Positions 51,761 through 64,000 of a stretch of DNA of 64,000 bases are shown here, piece by piece. This stretch comes from Luscinia megarhynchos (lineage: Eukaryota > Chordata > Aves > Passeriformes > Turdidae): the NCBI GenBank assembly GCA_034336665.1, contig CM067592.1:51574473-51638472 (forward strand). Reading direction: 5' to 3'. A model generated the notes under the pieces. It did no database searches and was not told where the DNA came from. It saw only the letters and a list, made by a program, of their open reading frames with translations. The translations under genes and the position numbers were made by a program. How positions within the stretch are numbered: the stretch's first letter is position 1; every line of letters begins with the position of its first letter.

Positions 51761-54700
51761 TTCCTTTTCTGCCTGAAAGCCGTTGGAATTCCTGACGCAC
51801 AGTAAATATCAGTTTGGATTATGTGATCTGTTTCTTTCAGTTCCTATTCAAAGTTCATAGTTTGACTAGAAACTGCACTTTTAATCTGATAATACTGTTT
51901 CTAGTCTTGTCAAAGGCTGAGAATTTTCTAGAGGTTGTCTAAGTCTCAGGTGTAGAAAGAATGTTTTAATTCTAGTAGTGTAGTACAGCATAAATTTCTT
52001 TATTGTTTAGACTTTATGGGCCTTTAAATAAAAATTCCTATTACTAACCTCCCACCCACCTCTTATAAGCAGATTGTTGAATTTTGAGAATAATTTTTTT
52101 TTGCAGGAGAATAAGGATTTCAATTCTATATGAAGTTACTACCATACAATTTAAATCCACCTCTGTAAAATTATGCTTTTGTGTATGAGCCTAGTTCAGA
52201 ATCATTAATGATTTAAAAACATTTGTTATTGGCAATTTTAAAAGCTCTGAAGCCATGCAAGAATTCAAGAATTCTAATAAACTACAAAATGGAAAACTGG
52301 CAAATATTGGAGTCCTATAAAAATAAAAATTAAAATAATTCATTGAAATCTTTCTGCCTCTTTTCAGCTTTGAAGACTTCTTAAAAATAGGTTAATTAGC
52401 TATTTATTCCAATATGTCTCTGTGCCTGGGAAGAAGGGTGTCAAATATGTTCATTTGGTATAAAATTGTGCAATTGAAAATGCTGATGAAAGGAGATTGC
52501 ATTTTCTACATTAATGAGTACTTGAAACTTTAGTATGTTTTTATGTTTAAAAGGTATGAAGACACTTCAGATTCTCTTCCCTGACACAAAAGATGCCTAA
52601 AATATGTTTTTGAAGTACTTCTCTGTCAAGCCTGGATACACTTCTCTTACTAAATGGAACTAATGATTTCAAAGCAGTCAAGAGTCTTAATAAGAGTGGA
52701 AAGATTCATTAGAAAAGCAGAAGATACAGAATAGGTGATAATGTTCTGGTAGTAACGTTTAGACCTGGTCTGTCAACCTGATATCTGGATACCTTGGCAG
52801 AACTGACCTGGAGAGCCCAGTTTTCACCTGTCAGAGGACAAATAGGAATCATATTTCATGACTGAGAAATAACATCCGGAAGGAATAGCTCATATTTACA
52901 TGTATTTACACATATTTACATGTATTTACAAAGTGGTGAACTCTGGAGGCAGTGCCCTGTTCCAGAAATTTGGTTTGATAATCATGAAATCCAGCGGGAC
53001 CTGAAGAAAGAGTTTTATTTCCCTTTCAGAATGGCAGCAAAGCCTGTAAGTGTCCTTGTGTTGCTTCAGGAGGGCTCAGGTCTATTAGGGAATAAGACCT
53101 GGTGCTATATTGTTGTTTTTAATTAGGATATGAAATGGTCTATAATAATTAATTTATTTTTAATCTTCATACTGTCCATCCCGTCCCCCCCCGCAGTGAT
53201 TCTGCAAAAATTTTGGCATGCATTATTCCTGGGTGCAGAGCCTAGCCTGCTTTAAAAAAGCAAGGTCAAAGCCAGGACATTTGCTTTTGTCAAGGGAAGA
53301 CAGTAAAGGCATCAGTACAAAGTCTTTGTTAGTTTTCAAGTCACTTGTAATGCTTTTCCCTTTGCTACAGCAGTCATGAGAAGCAGCTTTCCTTTGTTAT
53401 TCAAGGTAGCTATTGTGCTGGCAATAATTTACCCAATGTTTTTCTTTTTCTGAACATTATTTTCTACAATGCTTTCTACAATGTTTTCAGAGATCTATTT
53501 GTGAACACAGGCTAATTACAGCAAGCATCTCCTCACTTAGTGACACGATATTTTCTATCAGGTGTTGGCTGAATATAGAGGGGTGGTCTGGGATCTGCAC
53601 CATGAATGATTAACTTGCATTACAGCTGAGGTAGAGTAGCATCTTAGCCTTCAGCACAACATTATGTTCCTCAAGAAACAATAGAGATGGTAAAGCTTCA
53701 TTTCTGAGACACTGGTGTGTTGCCTGTTTCTTAATTTTGCAAGGCAGCATCACAAAACTTTCCATGTTTTCTGTTCATCTGTAGAGTGATTATATTTTTA
53801 GTGATAAGTTAAAAAGTAAAATGTGTTTAGCATACAATAATTTTCCCTTAATTCAGCTGTGTGTGAAACAGACTGTGTGACTCAATATTAGTGTTATTTG
53901 TATAAAACTGATTATATCCAACCACTCAGTTGTACTGTACAACTCCACTTCTCTCAAAACCTAAAAGTTACAGATTTCTTTGCACTTCTTGCTTACAGGA
54001 ATAATTAATTCTGTTTATTTGTAGTTCTTTGGAACACTATGAGTAATGCTTTTAACTCTGCACACAGGAGACCTATAGAACACACATATTAATGGTTAGA
54101 ATGTTATGTGGATCTGAAGCCAGACTTCTGCAGATGACAGATACAGCAAAAGGATGCAAGTTATCTCCATTTCTAGAGATGGAAGAACATAGATTTATAG
54201 ATGAAAACACTGCCTGCATCATTTTAGCCTGAAATTAATCTTTTTGAAGCTATTTTTGGAATGCTTTTTCATTAATATTTGGTAAATTTCCAGTAATTGC
54301 AGCGCAGAAGTTCTGCTCTGCTTTTTGTTCGATTTAACTATATGACCACAATGATGAAAATGGATTGCTCCCTGAAAATGAACTGCTTACTTCACTCTGA
54401 CTTTATTTTGCCTAAATTTTTAATCATTCTGAGATTCCTCAGGCCACTCTGTAAGTCGGTGATTTTCCTTAAAAGCAAACAACATTCTAATTGTTAATGA
54501 AAAGAAGCAAAAATTTGTTGCCAAGCCTTCTGTTACCGAAAAACTAACCAAACACTCTTGAACCTGTTAAAGAACCAGCATAAATGTTTGGAAGGGTTAT
54601 TATGTCCACAGATTCCTCTTTATTAAACAATAACTTCCACAAAACTTAATAAAATTTTATTGCAGACTTACCTACCAAAAAGCAGGATGTAATTTAGTAA

Positions 54701-54969
54701 TTCTGTGGATTTTCTAAAACAAGTTTTCACAGAATCTTTTTGGTTTTATTCTTGTAATGGTTTCATAAGGGTAAATGAGAAGGTTTTGGAAATGCCTGCA
54801 TTAACCTATCTTTGGGATAGGATGTCCTCTGCAATGATGTCTTGGAAGTGCTTGGTCTGTACAGCAATACTCATAATTATGGCCAAACACTTTTAGCCAC
54901 CTGTACTCTCATGCTACTCTCATTTGCAGGAAACAAATGCTGATCAATTGCATTTTCAGAGCAGGTAAG
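51761..54969. other. Gene-poor AT-rich region
   Basis: No gene or clear transposon. Contains an imperfect 20-bp tandem repeat at about 52,891-52,930 (catatttacatgtatttaca) and a C-rich run at 53,180-53,191. Confidence 0.5.
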
Positions 54970-55305
54970 AGTTATGGATGCCACCTCTATGAATTGCTCT
55001 AAGGCCTTTGATGTGCTCGCCCACAACATTCCTACCTCTGAGCTGCAGGCATAAGGATTTTGTGGAGAGGGAATTGGCTGACAGCTGTACCTGACTGTTG
55101 CAATGAAGGTGATGAGGCAGTGAAACACGCTGCCCAGAGGATCTGTGGATACCCCATCTGTGGAAGTGTTAAAAGTCAGGTCAGACTGGGTGTTTGAACA
55201 ATCTGGTCTAATGAAAGTTAACTCTGTTCACTGCAGGGAAAGTTGGATTATATGAGCTTTAAAGGTCCTTTCCAACCCAAAACATTCTACGATTCTATAT
55301 TTAAT
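54970..55305 (+). mobile_element. CR1 LINE fragment with 3' end
   Basis: Starts in reverse transcriptase (tctaaggcctttgatgtgct, SKAFDVLAHNI) and, after a large internal deletion, has the CR1 3' region gagctttaaaggtcctttcc, aacccaaaacattctac and gattctat. Complete at its 3' end. Confidence 0.9.
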
Positions 55306-56680
55306 ATATATGCCACTTAGAGAGAAGAAGGACCTAGGGTAGGGGTGTCTGTAAATCATTAGGTTACAGGCATATGCAACATTCTTTATCTCTGCTATTA
55401 GTGTGTCTATAACTGAAAATATGATGATGCCTTCCTATTAAATTGTAGGGCAATGACACATGAGCTAATGGTGTTGCTCTGCATTTACACCCCTGTACAG
55501 AGAGCAGGATTCAACTCCTTATACTTAATCATCCCTATAATAATGGTTTATATTATAAATTCTATCACAGTTTGTACAGAGACAGATGAACAGCTATGGA
55601 TGCCTTTGGATATTAGACAATGAGTGGATATTTATCATACCAAAATCTGGACACTTTTATATTAAATAGATGTCAGTAAAGCATTGCACAGTTTATAATA
55701 CTAATTAAATTGTTGTATTTTTAGTATAGAAACCTTGAAAACTACAAGCCTTGATCTATGATGAATGATGCAGTCATTTTTGTACTGTAGGGTTAATGGA
55801 TTTTCTTGCCATGCAGAGCTAATTTAAGGAAGGTTCATCCCTGACAGTCTAAGACTCTAGTTCCTTTCCCTTCTGGTGTAGAAATATAATACCAATAAGG
55901 CAGTTTTCCTGAGTACAATGGCCTTTTTTTTTTAAAGTGATACAATGACAGTAGTTATTGTGGGTCAAATTTTTCTATCTTTCATGTGGAAGGAAAATAA
56001 CTTTTTCAGATAAGAATAATTATGAAGTATTGAATTTTTCCAAGTATTTGACCCTATCTGCCTATCAGTGTAAAAGCTATGTGCTTCAAAACAGGAAAAG
56101 GTAATGACCATTTGTGATTCCTGAGACCATGTGCCAGATGGAAAAGAAGGCTTGAATCACCTATAGAGGATAAAAGAATGAACAAGACTTCTGATTAGCA
56201 CCCATCCATTTCTGGAATGGACCAAGCATTATACTGCATCCTGTGTGGTACAGAAGCTCCCTAAGCATCTGTTGCTCTGTGATGCATTTTTTCCAGCATG
56301 CGTGCCCAAGTACATTGGTGCCTACCTCCAACACAAACCCTACAGAGGTCCAGTTAAAGGATGGAGAGTTCTTAGATTTTTCTGAGCATTACTGTCTGGT
56401 GGCTCTGCTTAGAATACAACTCACACAATGCTGAATTCACAACGGTCATAGCTACTTCCATTCAAAAACGAACAAGTGAAAACCACCCCACTGCAGAATA
56501 CAGGTAAAACACATTTTAAAGACAAAATTTCATTGACTTCAAGATAGGAAGGAAAAAGTATGGGAAGTGAAAAGTGGGTCAGATAAGTGAGATGTGGGGT
56601 TAGAAGTACAGCATAAGCTTAAGGAAAAACAAAATACAAAACAATCACAAAAATTACCTAGGTACCATGGAGTTGTGCAT
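55306..56680. other. Intergenic, nothing recognised
   Basis: AT-rich; no repeat family or coding signal identified. Confidence 0.5.
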
Positions 56681-57290
56681 TGACAATAAAGAGATGAAAA
56701 AATTGCTGCTTTTGCTGTGGTGTGTTTGATGCAGCTCTCGGTGGGGTTTGCCCTGGCCCATTGGTGACTCACACTGAGCCTGCTGCCAGCCAGTATCCCC
56801 AGGTCCTTCCTGCAGGGCTGTTCTCCAGCCACTCCCAATTCATATTTGTGCCAGGTGCTGCTTAATGCCAGGGGCAGTGTCCAGTGTGTGTTCTCATCAA
56901 ACTTCATGTCCTTGATGGTTACTCAATGCACGGATCTATCTGGATCCTTCTGGAAGGCCTCTTGTTCCATGAGAGAGTCAATGGCACTTCTCGGTTTGGA
57001 CTCATCACCAAGCTCTCTAATGGTGCATTTAACTCCTGCATCCAGGTCATTGACAGATATATTGAACAGTGCTGACCCTGGAATTGAGCCCTGAGGAACA
57101 CCTCTGGTGACATCTCTCCAGCCACTGGTAGCCCCACTCACTGCAATCCTTTGAGCTCTGTCCTTCAGACAGTTCTTCACCCAGTACACCTTCATCCTAC
57201 TCATCCCACTTGGGTAACTTGTCCAGAAGGATGTTGTGAGGCACAACATAAGAAGTCCTATTAAGAGTAGAAAAAATACCTCCATCAACT
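56680..57290 (-). mobile_element. CR1 LINE, reverse-transcriptase middle part, minus strand
   Basis: Minus-strand translation: WVKNCLKDRAQRIAVSGATS, then RGVPQGSIPGSALFNISVND and LDAGVKCTIRELGD. The GVPQGS and FN(I)xVNDLD motifs are those of CR1 polymerase. The Ala-Asp-Asp catalytic position reads LGDE, so it is dead. Confidence 0.93.
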
Positions 57291-58844
57291 TCCTTTCATG
57301 ACTTAAGAAGCTTCTTTTGTCTGTGTTTTGAGGATGTTCGTGAGTGCAGAGAAAGATATCAGATTGGCTCCTCACTAGCCACTGCCTATGTGTGTCCTTT
57401 TTTAGTCTCTGTAATTTTATGAGTTATTATCTGCTCAGTTTCACCTGCCTTATTTCTGACTGGGGGCAGCAAGGGCCCCCTGCTCCATACAGGAAGATGA
57501 GTGGGATGTCAGGCATAGTAACCAGGCAGAGGGAGCAGGGATCTCACTGAAAAGGAGGTGGGATTGGGATGGAGTAAGTCCAGGTCAGGATCAGTGTCAG
57601 AGGCAGATATCAGGGTCTGATAGCCCACTGTATATTAGTTCTGGGTGTGGACTCAGGGATTTGGATGTTTCTGTTTTTGACAGGCATCTGCTGCTGCTGA
57701 ATGGATGCATTGGCAAACTTTGATGCCTGGCTTCTGCTTCCTCTTTGCTGCTTTTTCTGAGTGTATTGTTAAAGGCTACATTTGTCACTATGGGAACCTT
57801 TTGTAAACAGTGGTATGACTCTTAAAATGTGGGGAATTGGTAAGAACTTCCTGAAGACAGCAGATATTCTGAGAGGCAAAACTCTTTCCAACCGTATTCC
57901 CCAATCAGATCTTGAGTAGGTATCAGTTAACCAAGAAGTATTAACAGCTTAAATAACTCATTCCCCCCTATCAGAAAGGCTGTCATATTTGAGGGTTTCT
58001 GATATGTTTTGGAATTCTGATAGGGGGTTGCTTTTTCTATTGTAGCTTCTCATCTTTTTCTCTCATTGAAGGCAAGGCACACTGCCTGTCAGCACTTTGT
58101 CCAACAAGGTAGTCATGCCCATTACAGAGGCTTGTGAGCAACACAGAAAAAGGCTCTTTAGTACAAGTAGTGCTTCTCTGTTCACTAGTTGCAAATTTCA
58201 TGGCCTGAACAGTCACTCTCTGGAAAAGAGGGGCAAGTCCATGTTTACCTCATGACAATGTTTTCTCTCTAAATCGGGAGGACACAAAAATATGAAAACT
58301 TATTTCTTACTCTGTGTGTCTTCTGCTTAGCTGTAAAGAAAAGTCCAATTACAAATGCTTCAGTAATCACACAGAGGATTCAATTTTATGGATGGTTGAA
58401 CTGGAAAATAAAAAGTCATTACCTGTGAAATATCCTAATTAAATTCTTGATGGCAGGGTCAAATGTAGTTTCTAAAGTAATGTTTAAAAGAGGTTATAGT
58501 TTCAAAGTATAGTTTCAAAGGTGATATTATTTCTTTTCATGATTTCCAAATATACTCTTCAGTGGAACTAGAATTTTATGAGGGTTAGTTTAATATGCTC
58601 TTTTCAAGTTCAACGAGTGTTGGACGTATGTGTGGAGCAGGTAGTTTCCAACATCAAGATTTTTCCTTGTTGCAGAAAAAGCACAGAAACTGGAATCTTG
58701 AGGCAAAACAGAAGATCATAATTCTGAAATGTTTTTTGAAAAGCAGACATGCCCAACATTTGAAAGGATAGATTGGTCTGCTTTAAAAATTTCAGGTAAG
58801 TCTGGAATTTCTGCTCAAAAAAGTACTTTCCTGAAGCTATTAAT
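57291..58844. other. Intergenic, nothing recognised
   Basis: No supported features. Confidence 0.5.
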
Positions 58845-59294
58845 TCTTCTCTTCTCTTCTCTTCTCTTCTCTTCTCTTCTCTTCTCTTCTCTTCTCTTCT
58901 CTTCTCTTCTCTTCTCTTCTCTTCTCTTCTCTTCTCTTCTCTTCTCTTCTCTTCTCTTCTCTTCTCTTCTCTTCTCTTCTCTTCTCTTCTCTTCTCTTCT
59001 CTTCTCTTCTCTTCTCTTCTCTTCTCTTCTCTTCTCTTCTCTTCTCTTCTCTTCTCTTCTCTTCTCTTCTCTTCTCTTCTCTTCTCTTCTCTTCTCTTCT
59101 CTTCTCTTCTCTTCTCTTCTCTTCTCTTCTCTTCTCTTCTCTTCTCTTCTCTTCTCTTCTCTTCTCTTCTCTTCTCTTCTCTTCTCTTCTCTTCTCTTCT
59201 CTTCTCTTCTCTTCTCTTCTCTTCTCTTCTCTTCTCTTCTCTTCTCTTCTCTTCTCTCCTCTCCTCTCTTCTCTTCTCTTCTCTTCTCTTCTCT
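58845..59294 (+). repeat. (CTTCT)n pentanucleotide satellite, ~450 bp
   Basis: About 80 perfect pentamers in a row, then a short interrupted stretch (tctcctctcct, 59,253-59,267) and five or six more. Strictly homopurine/homopyrimidine. It makes all six-frame translations open (SLLFS or REEKR repeats), which is not coding evidence. A (GT)n run follows at 59,314-59,328. Confidence 0.98.
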
Positions 59295-62200
59295 TGAAGA
59301 ATGAGGACTGACTTTGTGTGTGTGTGTGACCTGGAATACTTCTGCAATCCTTCTGCAATACATCTTTAATTATATCTGTTCTTCTTTTATCCTTGTGAAC
59401 AACTTGGTCACTTTTATGTACACAAAGGGTTTAATAAAGGCTATTGCAAGCAGATGCCAAGAAGTCAGTTCACTAGTCCTTTACTCCTGGAATTCCAATG
59501 AGGTCAGTGGAGATATTTCTGATTTATACTGTCATAACTGAGGATAAAGGCAGTTCATGCAATCTGCTGGAGTATCACCACTGACATATGTTTGAGGAAA
59601 ATAGTGGCTACATGATGAATCCTACCAAAAAATAGTGCCTTGTGGAAGAGTTTTCCCTATTTTCTCTAAGTAGGCTTATTCAGATTTAAATGGAAAGTAG
59701 TATGAACTCTAGGGGCAGACTTAGTAAAAATTCTGACATTTAAAGTAGTAGACAGATACTAAGTGGGCCTTTGAAAGCTGCTCTGGAGTCTTTCTTTCAA
59801 TAAAATCTGTATGCCAATATGCAAGTTTTGTTACTTTGAAACACTTACTAGGGAACTTTCTTCATCTTGAAGAGCCTTATCACTTTCAAAGTTGTCCACT
59901 ATGATGCCTATGCAATACTGTGATAATGTTCTAATGTCATAAGATAAAACACATTACAATCTCAGATTTCATGCTCTGGGAAAGACACTTAAGAGCTCTT
60001 TCTTTTTTTCAAATATTCTCATATCCAGACAAGAACATTTTCTTGATGGCTTAGGAATATACTATTGGAAAGTTTAGAATGCATTTGTGGTTTCTGCCTG
60101 TCCATTGTCAGAGGGATAAATAAGTAATTTTGCATGTGATGAAAGATGACAACAGTATGTGGGGTGTTTTTTTAGGGAGAGCATGGCTACTGAGTTTATG
60201 GTAGGAATGTAGAAAGGCTGTACTGGACTATACTGACTGCAATACTCAGAAGAATATGGTGATTTTCTCAAGATCCCTCCTCTATACTGTGTTAGATCTT
60301 TAGTGCAAGGACAGTAATTTTTCCTCTGCTTTCGCATATTACAGATTGTGTGACAATTCTTGCAGTAGTATAGGAAAAATTGCAGTAACTGTAGTCTGCA
60401 AAGTTACTGACTGTGTAGTCTTCCCATGTACTAGGGTTAGAAAATATGCAATATACACATTGCCTGGAGTGTGCATCTCTAACATACGTAGACATAGGGA
60501 TCTTGTGTAAACATACTATAAACATAATTTTTAAAGGCTGACAAGTAAACAATCTAATTGACACATTTTTTTTCCTGGAACCTTTCAAGGTCAAAATACC
60601 ACATAAATCTAAAACTTTTTTTAATTGTAGTGCTTCTTTATTTAAAATTTACAAATATGCACTTTGCTACTGTAATTTTCTTAAAGTAATTTTAAGTTTT
60701 GCTACTAATACATAGAATTTCAGGCAGAGTCATAATGGTTTGCATGAAGATTTCAAAAAACAATTTGGTTCATTACAAACTTCCCATGAAACAGACAAGC
60801 TTCTCCTTCCATGTCAAATAACTGAAATGAGTGCAAGTGGACTGCAAAGTTGACTAAAACATTATTACTTGAAAGATTTGTATTTGCTTGACAGTAAGGT
60901 AAATCACTGCAAGGTGCCAGGCATCAGGAATCAGCATCAGGGTTGACAGTTCTTTAATGTTCACTTTCTGAACACAGATGTTAACACAAGGATCTTTTTC
61001 TGGCAACAACATAGTGACTCTTTACAGCTCTGCTAATGGCATTCTGAAAAGAAAAAGGAAAAAAATAAAATTGGAGGGAGAAAGAGAGAGAAACACAGAA
61101 AGAGAAAAAGAGAGAGAGAGAAAGACTTCTTTAAGATTCAAAGGCAGATTTGAGCTCTTTTTTTTCACATCATCCTAATGAAGTCTGAGTAAGACCTGCC
61201 CAAATCAAGCACTACAGGCCCAGAGCATTATAAAAGTCTTAGTATCTGGTAAGAATATATCCTTGAGAAGGCTGGAGGAAAGCTCCAGGGCAGAACAGGT
61301 CACAGCTGGCTGCCTGTGAACAACAGCACTGTCATTTCCCAAAGCAATTGGGGAAGAAATGCACTGGGAGAAGTGTTCTGAGCCATGGCCTGACAGCCTC
61401 AGTCTGTCAGTATGTGACAGCAGCATGTGAAGAATAGTAAAATGAAAGCAGCAGACAGTATGTATGGAAATCAGCAAATATAGTGAGACAAAGAGAATCT
61501 GGAGTGCAAAATGTCCATGGTCATCTTGTATGATTTTTGGCGGCTTTGCTTCTTTGCTCCTTCCAAATGGTTGGTTTTTTATTTGTTTGGGGCTTTTTGT
61601 TTAGCTGTTATTTGGTTTTTTTTTTGTTTTGTTTTTTTTTGTTTTGTTTTGGTTTTTTTTTGGTTGTTGTTGTTGTTGTTGTTGTTGTTTGTTTTTTGGT
61701 TTTTTTTTATTTGTCTTTTTCTAGTCCACCTCTCCTGTGGATACTTATACTTTCCTGATCTACTAAAACATAGTTGAAGACAGTGAAATGCTGTCTTTGG
61801 CATATTCAGACCAGGGATGAGGTCTTCCTCTGGATGAGTATTTATGATATTTTGATGGATATTCTTTCAGTAGCTTGGCCTTTGGCAGTGCTAAAAGTCT
61901 GTTAATATCTGATATGAAATGTCTTTTTGAGGGATATAGTTATTATTGGAGTGTTACCTTGCAGTGTTGAGAGACCAAACATATTCACAACTTAACCATT
62001 CAGTCACCAAAGCTATGCACTGAGAGCAATCTTCTGTTTGGCATTCCAAAGATTGGTAACAAACCTGTGGACACCACCATGTAGAGTGAGTGGGCACATC
62101 AGGGCGAGCATTAGAGTCATCCTTCAGTACAGGAGGGAGCTCCTCCCTGAGCAAACGTGATCTGGTTCCAGTCCAGACCTTGCTGTAGTCTCATTATGTT

Positions 62201-62460
62201 CGTGCAGAGGAGGTGTGGCAGTCACATAAACACAAACTGGCATAAATTTAACTCTTAAACTTCTCTCTTCCATTTCTTAATTTTTCTAAGGTCCTGTGAC
62301 AACTTTTTCAAAATTTTCTAGTCTTGCTTCTCTTCTGGGACAGAGAATGTCCCAGCCGTAAGCTACTGACTTCAACATCTGCAGAAAGTGAAATCTCCCA
62401 CCACCAACTCCCACTCTCCTCAGTACTATGAGCGGGCTTCTCTCCCCATGGTATGGTGGT
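59295..62460. other. Gene-poor region with simple repeats
   Basis: Contains a purine-rich GA tract at about 61,046-61,123 and a T/G-rich tract with (TTG)n at about 61,610-61,710. No gene recognised. Confidence 0.5.
61610..61710 (+). repeat. T-rich tract with (TTG)n
   Basis: Runs of 7-10 T separated by single or double G, then about nine TTG units (61,663-61,689). Low-complexity sequence. Confidence 0.9.
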
Positions 62461-62464
62461 TTTG

Positions 62465-63700
62465 GTTCAACTGAGCAGAAACACCAATTTAATGCAGGGG
62501 TTTTGGTTCACCAGTTTGAGATTTCCTGGCCAATGCACCAATTTATGTTGCGGCTTTAACGTTGGCTAAATCGCCAGTGCACCCACTAGGATTATTTATT
62601 CATCTCCTGCTGTGAGGTAGGGTTAGGAGGAAAGCAAAACAGACTCACACTTTAAAGGGCACAAAAAAACCACCTTATTACTAGAAACTATAATAAGAAG
62701 TAGAGTAAAACTTTCAGAGCGGTTCTCCTCCCTCCACTATTCTTTCACACTGACAACGTACAGAAACAAATCAGTCAGTTTGCCATCTCTAAAAATAGTC
62801 TTTCACCAATATACTTGGGAGAGGAGTACCTCTCTTCAGTCTACTGAGATTTTCACCACAAAAAGCAGTTTTCTCATGGCCTTGATGTCACAGTGATCAG
62901 CCACCTGGGAGAATGGAAATCTGATCACTGATTCCTCGAATGACAGTTTTCCACCATCGTTATGGAGGATTACATCAATTTATTTGGCACACTTTAAGGA
63001 TTATAACAATTCAAACAAAAGCTCTCATCTTCTTTGAAAACAGAAGTCTTTCTTCTTCTCTGCAGGGCAGCAGGGGTCTTCCCTCATAATCACTTCAACA
63101 TCTGATTCTCACTTCAACATCTCATTCATTCATCTCATTTGCACTTTAGCATGAATGACTCTGCTCATGTCTACAGTCATCCACCCCACAGTGCATTTCT
63201 ATGAGTTATAGGGAAACAAGAGTATCTTCTCCAGAGCTCAAAAATAAGAGAAATTTCAGTCCAAGAGTGAGGCATCTCCAACAATCCCTTCCATATGAGA
63301 CCTTGACTTCTTCCTTTCGTCTGACCTCAATGTTTTCCTGCTGTTTCTGTGCATGTCTTCATAGCAGTCCGTTTCTTTCACTCAGGAGAGAGAACAAAGT
63401 GTCTGCAAGTCTCACCTGGGCAGTGAAAGAGTCCATACCTTGCCCAGGCAGTGGCTGGAGCAGTTGGGGTGGAATATTTCAGGCCGTGCTGGAGGCTGTG
63501 CCAAGAGAGCAAGGGCCCAGCGAGAAACGGTGGTGGCTGCTCTCCAAAGAGGCTGCCCAGGTCCTGAAAATGAACTATTTCAGGAAATTTATACAAACCA
63601 CCAGGGTATCCCTTGGTCCTTTTTCTCTCTAATGCAGTCTCATCAAAGTATGCTCTGTCTGTTACTGATTATTTTGCCTGTTAACTCCCCTAGTGTTTTT
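62465..63700 (-). mobile_element. Antisense LTR remnant, approximate
   Basis: On the minus strand the end shows repeated TTAAATTGGTG / AAATTGGTGCA motifs at about 62,485-62,545 after TTTAGCCAACGTTAAAGCC, the same TTAAATTGGTG ending seen at the antisense LTR near 5,555. A long U3-like stretch with duplicated cacttcaacatct motifs (63,090-63,125) precedes it. Family (probably ERV1/ERVK) and edges unresolved. Confidence 0.45.
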
Positions 63701-64000
63701 TAGATTCCTCTAGACCATCCTTGTTTCTGCAGCTGTTCACAGACATAAATATTATAGGACTACTTGTGGCAACTCACTTGAGATGGCTCTGCAGGAAGAC
63801 TTTTTTAGAAGGAGAGATGAAGGAACAAATAAAATTTTTCCACTTCTTTCTATTGTGTCTCCATTATGATCGTATCTTTTCTGGATGCATGGAAATAGCC
63901 AAATGCTAGGAAAATGGTCATCATATGTAGAAATGATTTAATAATGTCCTGATTTATTTCCCTTCAATTGCTTTTCTCCTTCCTTTATTGAGAAATACCC

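Noticed and set aside
56923..57375. 150-codon minus-strand frame
   Set aside because: CR1 reverse transcriptase remnant with a broken catalytic motif.
58610..59363. Four overlapping long open frames on both strands (172-245 codons)
   Set aside because: They are the translation of the (CTTCT)n array; a 5-bp repeat without stop triplets is open in every frame.
29765..64000. Exons of KCNN2 (next gene in human)
   Set aside because: No stretch resembling the conserved channel sequence was seen; the gene probably lies beyond the window.

Overview
The window is a stretch of bird nuclear genome, most likely a songbird. The evidence is CR1 LINE fragments with their usual 3' octamer, an ERVL provirus of the type common in birds, several songbird-style solo LTRs, low GC and intron-rich gene structure. 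The only gene I recognise with certainty is YTHDC2. Its human neighbourhood (5q22) corresponds to the avian Z chromosome, so Z (or its W counterpart) is a reasonable but untested guess for location.

1-12.4 kb: the last 12 coding exons of YTHDC2 on the plus strand. They run from helicase motif VI through the HA2/winged-helix and OB-fold regions to the C-terminal YTH domain. All exon phases close (2,056 nt, about 684 residues plus stop). An antisense LTR sits in the large intron at 4.8-7.1 kb. 12.4-16.7 kb: 3' flank, a CR1 scrap, and two phase-compatible orphan exons at 15.5-15.8 kb that I cannot assign.

16.7-29.5 kb: the unusual part of the window. A block of about 5.1 kb occurs twice in direct orientation (about 16,721-22,170 and 23,780-29,545, nearly identical). 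Between and across the two copies lies an 845-codon open frame on the minus strand. This frame contains three in-frame 99-residue repeats. The arrangement is a partial tandem gene array: an intact middle copy, a frameshifted 5' fragment at 16.7-17.4 kb and a 3' fragment at 29.2-29.5 kb. A 708-bp solo LTR with 5-bp target duplications interrupts only the second block. A different insert of about 324 bp, also LTR-like, interrupts only the first.

29.5-64 kb: gene-poor sequence. It holds an antisense ERVL-type LTR (34.8-35.4 kb), a decayed ERVL provirus with both LTRs and a nested CR1 (44.8-49.3 kb), three perfect hairpin-type inverted repeats within 500 bp (49.8-50.3 kb), more CR1 fragments (50.6-51.8, 54.97-55.3 and 56.7-57.3 kb), a 450-bp pentanucleotide satellite (58.8-59.3 kb) and an antisense LTR remnant (62.5-63.7 kb). 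I found no exon of the gene that follows YTHDC2 in human (KCNN2). Everything here rests on reading by eye; no alignment or database search was run.
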